A stretch of DNA of 10,193 nt. Source: JANNSW01 sp031431235 (GTDB taxonomy: Bacteria > Pseudomonadota > Alphaproteobacteria > Rhizobiales > Hyphomicrobiaceae). Positions 5,850-10,193 of this stretch are shown piece by piece. The notes beneath the pieces are model-generated. The model was not told where the DNA came from. It was given only the letters and a program-made list of their open reading frames with translations, and did not search any database. The stretch is taken from positions 1-10,193 of the forward strand of contig JANPDA010000262.1 of the NCBI GenBank assembly GCA_031431235.1. Reading direction: 5' to 3'. Numbering within the stretch: position 1 is the stretch's first letter; every line of letters starts with the position of its first letter. The translations under genes and the position numbers were made by a program.

Positions 5850-7063
5850 TACCGGTTCTGGTTACGATAGCCGCTGCTGACGACGGCGGAAACGGCGCCC
5901 TTCAGCCAGGGCTCGTCGCGTCCTCGCTGGCCGAAGCGGTCGGGCGCGAGTGCCGCGGCGTCGAACCGCGACCGCTTGCCCTCGATCTGATCGGCAATCA
6001 GAGTTGCCGCCATCGCCGACCAGGTGACGCCGACCGAGTTCATGGCGGAGGCGACGTGGAGCCCCGAGACTCCGGGAACAACGCCAACCAGAGGCAGTCC
6101 ATCGGGAGTGAAAGCCTCCGGGCCATTGATGAAGCGGCGCACCGGTGCATCGCCGAGCGCGGGAAAGAGCCGCATGGCACTTTCGAAATAGGGCGCGATC
6201 TTCTCGAAATCCGGGTCGAAGAGAGCAAACGAGAACCCGGCCGGGATCCGCGCAGGGTCGATGGTCTTGGCATTCTCATCGAAGAAGCCGACCAGGAAGC
6301 CGCCCACCTCCTCGCGGCCATAGATGAGACTGTCTGGTGCAACGAAGGATGGCGTTTCGCGAGGCAGGCGTTGCGGCAGGTCCGCGATCAGATACATGTG
6401 CTCGCAGGCCCATTGCGGCAGCATGAAGCCGAGCGGCTCGACGAGCGCGCGCGACCACAGCCCCGATGCGACCACGACCCGGTCCGCCTCGAGCAACCCA
6501 GCAGTCGTCGCTGCCCCCACGATCCTGCCATTGCGCTGGACAAGGCGCGTTAGGGATGTCGTCTCGGCGATCCTCACTCCAGCGTTGCGCGCTGCGGTCG
6601 CATAGGCCCAGGTGAGGTCGGACGGATTGAGCCGCCCCGAGAGCGGGTTGAGCCAGACTCCCTTGGCGGCGGCCGGGTCGATCAGCGGATTGAGCCGGCG
6701 CGATTCCGCCGGGTCGAGCCAGCGCGCGCCGACGCCGCGTGACTCGGCGGCGCGCGCAAATCCCTGGAACAGGGCGAGTGTGTCGTCGGAGTGCGCGATA
6801 TACATGCGGCCGGTCTGCAGCCAACCGGTGCTCTTGCCGGTCTCGCGCTCCAATCGCTCGATCGTCTCGTAGGCGTGCAGCACCGGAGCGTCGTGCCACA
6901 GGCTCGGCTTCCAGTTGATGTTGCCGGCCGAATGCCAAGTGGTGCCCGAGCCGAGCCGGTCGCGCTCGAGGAGGGTGATGTCGCCGGCCTTGCGCCGGCC
7001 GAGCTCGGCCGCGATGGCCGCCCCGATCACCCCGCCACCGACGATGAGAATGCGCTCGGTCAT
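5849..7063 (-). CDS. FAD-dependent oxidoreductase, DAO family (sarcosine/dimethylglycine dehydrogenase-like)
   Basis: The 404-residue flavoprotein should oxidise a secondary or N-methylated amine or a D-amino acid. The N-terminus is an FAD Rossmann motif (ILIVGGGVIGAAIAAELGRR, GxGxxG at 9-14). The following ERDRLGSGTTWHSAGN resembles the TWHAAG motif of sarcosine and dimethylglycine dehydrogenases; His44 corresponds to the residue that links FAD covalently in those enzymes. The C-terminus has INGPEAFTPDGLPLVG and LHVASAMNSVGVTWS, the second FAD-contact region of the DAO fold. Unlike full dimethylglycine dehydrogenases (about 800 residues), it has no folate-binding GcvT-like C-terminal half, so it is a stand-alone dehydrogenase or oxidase. 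The start has GGAGGT 5 bases upstream. It is divergent from gor across a 275-base region containing a large palindrome. Exact substrate is not predictable from sequence. Confidence 0.88.
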   Translation of the reverse strand: MTERILIVGGGVIGAAIAAELGRRKAGDITLLERDRLGSGTTWHSAGNINWKPSLWHDAPVLHAYETIERLERETGKSTGWLQTGRMYIAHSDDTLALFQGFARAAESRGVGARWLDPAESRRLNPLIDPAAAKGVWLNPLSGRLNPSDLTWAYATAARNAGVRIAETTSLTRLVQRNGRIVGAATTAGLLEADRVVVASGLWSRALVEPLGFMLPQWACEHMYLIADLPQRLPRETPSFVAPDSLIYGREEVGGFLVGFFDENAKTIDPARIPAGFSFALFDPDFEKIAPYFESAMRLFPALGDAPVRRFINGPEAFTPDGLPLVGVVPGVSGLHVASAMNSVGVTWSAMAATLIADQIEGKRSRFDAAALAPDRFGQRGRDEPWLKGAVSAVVSSGYRNQNR

Positions 7064-7093
7064 GGCAGACCTCCGCGAAACAGTGGTCGAAGC

Positions 7094-7172
7094 CTAGTGT
7101 GGTGTCTCGCAAATGCCATCTCCGAGCCGGCCGCGGATGCTGGATGGCATTTGCGAGGCGAAACCACACTAG
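7094..7172. repeat. 79-bp imperfect palindrome with CTAG ends
   Basis: CTAGTGTGGT (7094-7103) pairs with ACCACACTAG (7163-7172), and CTCGCAAATGCCATC (7106-7120) pairs with GATGGCATTTGCGAG (7143-7157). This gives 25 bp of exact pairing interrupted by a 2/5-base internal loop, with a 22-base apical loop. It is much longer than the hairpins elsewhere in the window. Candidates are a small non-autonomous repeat element, a folded leader of the oxidoreductase mRNA, or paired operator half-sites. Confidence 0.75.
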
Positions 7173-7182
7173 AATCATAGAG

Positions 7183-7192
7183 TTGCTAGCAA
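7183..7192. repeat. Perfect palindrome TTGCTAGCAA
   Basis: This 10-base palindrome is centred on a third CTAG. It sits between two direct copies of ACACTAGAA (7166-7174 and 7217-7225, 51 bases apart). Its minus-strand TAG is also the first stop met by the toxin frame that runs antisense through gor. Confidence 0.6.
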
Positions 7193-7274
7193 GAATGAGC
7201 GTGTTTCGGAGACAGGACACTAGAACAGCAGGGGCGGCCGTGGAATCGGGTGCAGACATGGCGCCGATGCACAA

Positions 7275-7304
7275 TTGGCGCGGCTGCGCCGCCTGGCCTA
7301 TGGT
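7275..7304 (+). promoter_or_regulatory. Sigma-70-type promoter of gor
   Basis: TTGGCG (7275-7280), an 18-base spacer and TATGGT (7299-7304) predict a start near 7311 and a leader of about 28 bases. The spacer contains a perfect GGCGC/GCGCC inverted repeat (7277-7290), a possible regulator site. Confidence 0.55.
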
Positions 7305-7338
7305 CCGGTCCAACACGCTTGCTGCCGCGGAGCACCCC

Positions 7339-8703
7339 ATGCCCACCCATGACCTCGACCTCCTCGTGATCGGCGCGGGCTCGGGCGGGGTTCGTGCGGC
7401 GCGGATCGCCGCCGAGCACGGCGCGAAGGTGGCAATCGCGGAAGAGTACCGCGTCGGCGGCACCTGCGTGATCCGGGGCTGCGTGCCCAAGAAGCTGCTG
7501 GTCTACGCGAGCCGCTTCGCGGACGATTTCGAGGATGCGGCGGGCTTCGGTTGGAATGTGGGCGAGCCGTCCTTCGACTGGTCGGCCCTGGTTGCGGCGA
7601 AGGACAGGGAGATCGCCCGGCTCGAAGGCCTCTATACGAGGAACCTGAAAGCGAGCGGGGTCACCATTTTCGAGAGCCGCGCCGTGGTCGCAGGACCGCA
7701 CTCGGTCAAGCTGATGTCGGACGGGCGGGAGATTTCGGCCAAGCACATCCTGATCGCAACGGGCGCGCATCCCAACGTCGATACCGGCCTCCCGGGCATC
7801 GAGCACGTCATCACCTCGAACGAGGCGTTCCATCTCCCCGAGCTGCCGAAGCGCATCGTGGTGGCGGGCGGTGGCTATATCGCGGTCGAGTTCGCCGGCA
7901 TCTTCGCCGGCCTCGGCGCCGAGACGACGCTGCTCTACCGCGGCGAGGAGATCCTGCGCGGCTTCGATGACGATCTGCGCAAGGGCCTGCACGCCGAGTA
8001 CGAGAAGCGCGGCATCAAGGTCGTGTGCGGGCAGGTGTACGATGGCATCGAGAGGACGCCGCGGGGTCTGGTCGGCACGCTCACGGGCGGTGGGACGATC
8101 GAGGCGGATGCAGTCATGTTCGCGATCGGCCGCAGCCCCAAGACCAAGGGCCTCGGGCTCGAGCGGGCGGGCGTCGAGCTGGACGAGGCCGGCGCCATCG
8201 TCGTCGACCGCTTCTCGCAGTCGAGCGTGCCCTCCATCCATGCCGTCGGCGACGTGACGAACCGGGTCAACCTGACGCCCGTCGCGATCCGCGAGGGACA
8301 TGCGTTCGCCGACACCGTGTTCGGCGGCAAATCCGTCGCCGTCGATCACAAGGACATACCGACCGCCGTATTCTCGACGCCCGAGCTCGGCACCGTCGGC
8401 CTGACCGAGGCCCAAGCGCGCAAGGCCTTCGCCAAGGTCGACATCTACAAGACGAGCTTCCGGCCGATGCGCCTGACGCTGACCCCGCGCCAGGAGAAGA
8501 TGCTGATGAAGCTCGTGGTCGATGCCGAGAGCGATTGCGTGCTCGGCGTCCACATCATGGGACCCGATGCCGGCGAGATGGCGCAACTGCTGGGCATTTC
8601 CGTCAAGCTCGGAGCCAGGAAAGCCGACTTCGACGCGACCATGGCCGTCCATCCGACGGCAGCCGAGGAGTTGGTGACCATGCGGGAGAGATGGGTGGGC
8701 TGA
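7339..8703 (+). CDS. gor: Glutathione-disulfide reductase
   Basis: The 454-residue cytoplasmic flavoenzyme reduces glutathione disulfide with NADPH. The N-terminal FAD site is LLVIGAGSGGVRAARIAAEHGA. The redox-active disulfide is C43-C48 in GGTCVIRGCVPKKLLVYAS, the standard GTCV(I/N)RGCVPKK signature. The second Rossmann motif is VVAGGGYIAVEFAGIFAGLG, followed by YRGEEILRGFDDDLR, whose arginines match the NADPH-specific pattern of glutathione reductases rather than NADH-type lipoamide dehydrogenases. HAVGDVTNRVNLTPVAIREG is the FAD-ribityl motif. The C-terminal AVHPTAAEELV supplies the His438-Glu443 proton relay of the partner subunit. Length is normal. The ATG at 7339 is chosen because the fold starts there and GGAG lies 6 bases upstream; an in-frame ATG at 7099 would add 80 residues of palindrome and promoter sequence. 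No obvious terminator follows the stop. Confidence 0.97.
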   Translation: MPTHDLDLLVIGAGSGGVRAARIAAEHGAKVAIAEEYRVGGTCVIRGCVPKKLLVYASRFADDFEDAAGFGWNVGEPSFDWSALVAAKDREIARLEGLYTRNLKASGVTIFESRAVVAGPHSVKLMSDGREISAKHILIATGAHPNVDTGLPGIEHVITSNEAFHLPELPKRIVVAGGGYIAVEFAGIFAGLGAETTLLYRGEEILRGFDDDLRKGLHAEYEKRGIKVVCGQVYDGIERTPRGLVGTLTGGGTIEADAVMFAIGRSPKTKGLGLERAGVELDEAGAIVVDRFSQSSVPSIHAVGDVTNRVNLTPVAIREGHAFADTVFGGKSVAVDHKDIPTAVFSTPELGTVGLTEAQARKAFAKVDIYKTSFRPMRLTLTPRQEKMLMKLVVDAESDCVLGVHIMGPDAGEMAQLLGISVKLGARKADFDATMAVHPTAAEELVTMRERWVG

Positions 8704-8708
8704 TGCGC

Positions 8709-9042
8709 TCAACGCTTTGACTGGTCGGAAGCGCGGCTCAGTCGCGAGCAACTCCGCCAGATTGCGTCTGTTTCCCACCACGGCGATAATTACAGGAGGC
8801 CGATACCCATCGTCAAAAACGATCGCATACTTTCCAACATAGAGCAACTCGACTGGTTTGTCGGTGATGTCCGGTCGGAGTTTTCCGCCGCAGCCCTCAG
8901 GGTCCGTGCCGATTCGCTCGAAGATCTCGAAGAGGTAGTGCTGGGCGACTTCAGCGCCGTGAGGGTTGCTCATTTGCACGGCAATGAAATGCACTATCTC
9001 ATCTATGTCGGCGACGGCTTGCGCAGTCAAACGGTCGGTCAC
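8709..9042 (-). CDS. ParE/RelE-family toxin, native stop missing
   Basis: From the GTG at 9042 the frame gives a RelE/ParE toxin domain. It has the helix RLTAQAVADIDEIVHFIA, the helix HGAEVAQHYLFEIFERIG, and the strand region KPVELLYVGKYAIVFDDG followed by PVIIAVVGNRRNLAELL. Such toxins bind gyrase or cut mRNA at the ribosome and are usually 90-110 residues. Here the domain ends near residue 105 (about 8728), but no stop follows in frame. The frame stays open to 7186 (618 codons), antisense and codon-aligned to all of gor. A stop in the +1 frame at 8709 would give about 111 residues, the usual size, so a frameshift or stop loss is likely; I list that end as the probable ancestral one. The toxin start is 9 bases past the antitoxin stop, in the same frame. 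Confidence 0.7.
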
Positions 9043-9051
9043 TAGGCCACA

Positions 9052-9306
9052 TCACCGCGCTGTTCGAGCCCAATTCTCGCGTCGCCGGTTCAAAAGCGCC
9101 TTCGCATCCTCGGGCGAGAACACCCGACCCGCTTTGACATCCTCCAGACCAGCGTCGATCTTGGTTCGAATGTCGTCGATCACTCTCTCATGCTCCTGCA
9201 GCAGCTCGAGCGCCCGGGAGACGACCTCACTCGCATTTCCGAACTTGCCGGTTGCCATCAACTCCCCGACGAACCTCTCGAGCTCGGAATTCAGGGAAAC
9301 CTGCAT
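9052..9306 (-). CDS. ParD-type ribbon-helix-helix antitoxin
   Basis: The 84-residue protein is a type II antitoxin. The N-terminal MQVSLNSELERFVGELMATG forms the DNA-binding beta strand and first helix of a ribbon-helix-helix fold, and KFGNASEVVSRALELLQEHE completes it. The NASEVV(S/R)RAL segment is typical of ParD/CC2985 antitoxins. The charged C-terminal part (about 46-84: DDIRTKIDAGLEDVKAGRVFS, EDAKALLNRRRENW) is the flexible toxin-binding arm. It precedes the toxin gene by 9 bases, the standard antitoxin-first order. AGGAT lies 9 bases before the ATG. A promoter and an inverted repeat lie just upstream, consistent with autorepression by the ParD dimer or complex. Confidence 0.88.
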   Translation of the reverse strand: MQVSLNSELERFVGELMATGKFGNASEVVSRALELLQEHERVIDDIRTKIDAGLEDVKAGRVFSPEDAKALLNRRRENWARTAR

Positions 9307-9314
9307 TGCTGCTT

Positions 9315-9334
9315 GATCCTATCAGGTCGGGATC
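9315..9334 (-). promoter_or_regulatory. Possible toxin-antitoxin operator
   Basis: GATCC (9315-9319) and GGATC (9330-9334) form a short inverted repeat between the promoter and the antitoxin ATG, overlapping the ribosome-binding region. Ribbon-helix-helix antitoxins usually bind such repeats; the assignment is by position. Confidence 0.35.
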
Positions 9335-9368
9335 GTTCTGGCCCGATGGGAGCCCACCCAGACGCCGG

Positions 9369-9398
9369 AGTGTAGCCAATCCATTCCCCTCGATGCAA
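9369..9398 (-). promoter_or_regulatory. Promoter of the toxin-antitoxin pair
   Basis: On the minus strand TTGCAT (9393-9398), an 18-base spacer and TACACT (9369-9374) give a good sigma-70-like promoter. It begins directly after the uup stop and leaves a leader of about 55 bases before the antitoxin ATG. Confidence 0.5.
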
Positions 9399-9401
9399 CG
9401 G

Positions 9402-10193
9402 CTACCCCTCGATCGCCTCCTTCAACATCTCGAGCTCCAGCCATTGGTCCTCGGCGGAAGCCAGCTCACGGCGAAGCTCGGCGCTGCGGGCGGAGGCGGC
9501 GTCGAACGCCCTGCGGTCGCGCGCGTAGAGCCCTGCATCGGCGAGCCTCGAATCGAGCACGGCGATCTCGGCCGTGAGCGACTCGATCCGCTTGGGCAGC
9601 GCTTCGAGTGCGTGCTTCTCCTTGAACGAGAGCTTGCGCTTGGATGGCGCGGCTGCCGGCGCGGGTCTCTCCTTCACGGTACGCGCGGGGCCAGCCTTTG
9701 CCTCGACGCCCGTGCCGCGCTGGGCCACCATGTCGGAGTAGCCGCCCGCATACTCGACCCAGCGCCCTCCGGCCTCGGAGGCCACGACCGAGGTCACGAC
9801 CCGATCGAGGAAATCGCGGTCGTGGCTGACGACGAGCACCGTGCCCTCGTAGCCCGCGAGCAGCTCCTCCAGCAGATCGAGCGTCTCCAGATCGAGGTCG
9901 TTGGTCGGCTCGTCGAGCACCAGCAGGTTGGAGGGCTGCGCGAGCGCGCGTGCCAGCAGCAACCGGCCGCGCTCGCCGCCCGAAAGCCTGCCGGACGGCG
10001 TGCGCGCCTGCTCGGGTGAGAACAGGAAGTCCTGCATATAGGAGAGCACATGCTTGCGCTCACCCCCGACCTGGACGTGATCGCCGCGGCCACCGGTCAG
10101 GATGTCGGCGACGTTCTCGAGCGGATCGAGCGCGGCGCGGGCCTGATCGAGCGTCACCATCTGCAGGTTGGCGCCGAGCCGGATGCTGCCGGC
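9402..10193 (-). CDS. uup: ABC-F ATPase Uup, C-terminal part (5' end outside window)
   Basis: Only 263 residues are visible of a usual 600-635; the frame is open to the window edge. They cover the end of the second ABC domain and the C-terminal coiled coil. Visible motifs are the Q-loop (VTLDQ), the ABC signature LSGGERGR, Walker B LLVLDEPTNDLD and the switch histidine in VVSHDRDF. Between them ERKHVLSYMQDFLFSPEQA matches the Uup-specific region preceding the signature. After an alanine/proline-rich linker (about visible residues 150-185) comes KRKLSFKEKHALEALPKRIE and a charged heptad-like helix pair, the Uup C-terminal domain. Uup is a soluble ABC-F protein linked to ribosome function and to limiting precise excision of transposons. 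It is not a membrane transporter. The last bases of the gene abut the toxin-antitoxin promoter. Confidence 0.92.
   Translation of the reverse strand, partial: AGSIRLGANLQMVTLDQARAALDPLENVADILTGGRGDHVQVGGERKHVLSYMQDFLFSPEQARTPSGRLSGGERGRLLLARALAQPSNLLVLDEPTNDLDLETLDLLEELLAGYEGTVLVVSHDRDFLDRVVTSVVASEAGGRWVEYAGGYSDMVAQRGTGVEAKAGPARTVKERPAPAAAPSKRKLSFKEKHALEALPKRIESLTAEIAVLDSRLADAGLYARDRRAFDAASARSAELRRELASAEDQWLELEMLKEAIEG

Noticed and set aside
5081..6553. 490-codon plus-strand open frame over DUF2147 and the oxidoreductase
   Set aside because: Composition and lack of motifs mark it as antisense shadow of two well-supported minus-strand genes.
7105..7120. Sigma-54 (-24/-12) promoter in the palindrome arm
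   Set aside because: On the minus strand TGGCAT is followed directly by TTGC, so the spacing between the two elements is too short.
7099..7338. 80-residue N-terminal extension of glutathione reductase
   Set aside because: It would be translated from the palindrome and promoter region, has no homology-like features, and the ATG at 7339 has a good ribosome-binding site.
7186..8703. Toxin tail as a real fused domain
   Set aside because: It is exactly codon-aligned antisense to gor and has no domain-like pattern of its own; its openness follows from avoidance of TTA, CTA and TCA codons in gor.
1..10193. CRISPR arrays, tRNA or rRNA genes, transposases, phage genes or a novel multi-gene defence system
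   Set aside because: I found no regularly spaced repeats, cloverleaf or ribosomal RNA sequence, transposase or phage motif. The genes fall into known metabolic, redox and TA families with no shared defence-type architecture.

Overview
This is a gene-dense, GC-rich chromosomal window. The codon use (G/C-rich third positions), the family set and the protein styles point to an Alphaproteobacterium, most likely a member of the Hyphomicrobiales (Rhizobiales) or a relative. That placement is an inference, because no rRNA or other phylogenetic marker gene is present.

Layout: (1) 1-995, plus strand: the C-terminal two thirds of a cytochrome-type D-lactate dehydrogenase-like FAD oxidase, cut by the window edge. 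(2) 1003-5752, minus strand: a run of separate genes. They are an exported SNase-fold protein that appears to have lost catalytic residues, a ten-helix EamA/DMT permease, a class III PLP aminotransferase, a 63-residue basic protein of unknown function, a weakly supported 68-residue protein, and a secreted DUF2147 protein. (3) 5849-7063, minus: a stand-alone DAO/sarcosine-dehydrogenase-type FAD oxidoreductase. (4) 7064-7338: a divergent intergenic region with a 79-bp imperfect palindrome and a cluster of CTAG sites, then a good promoter for gor. (5) 7339-8703, plus: glutathione reductase. (6) 9306 down to about 8709, minus: a ParD/ParE-type toxin-antitoxin pair. The toxin frame has no stop where the domain ends and stays open antisense through all of gor. 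(7) 9402-10193, minus: the C-terminal part of the ABC-F ATPase Uup, cut by the window edge.

Functionally the window combines oxidative and amine metabolism (D-lactate-type oxidase, omega-aminotransferase, amine oxidoreductase), thiol redox defence (Gor) and ribosome-associated or stress functions (Uup, TA module). The minus-strand genes mostly have their own ribosome-binding sites and gaps of about 90-260 bp, and several have a GC-rich stem-loop just past the stop. They look like single transcription units rather than one operon. I see no CRISPR array, tRNA, rRNA, transposase or phage gene, and no multi-gene novel defence system. The most unusual items are the stop-less toxin frame over gor, the CTAG-bounded palindrome, and the apparently inactive exported nuclease homologue.
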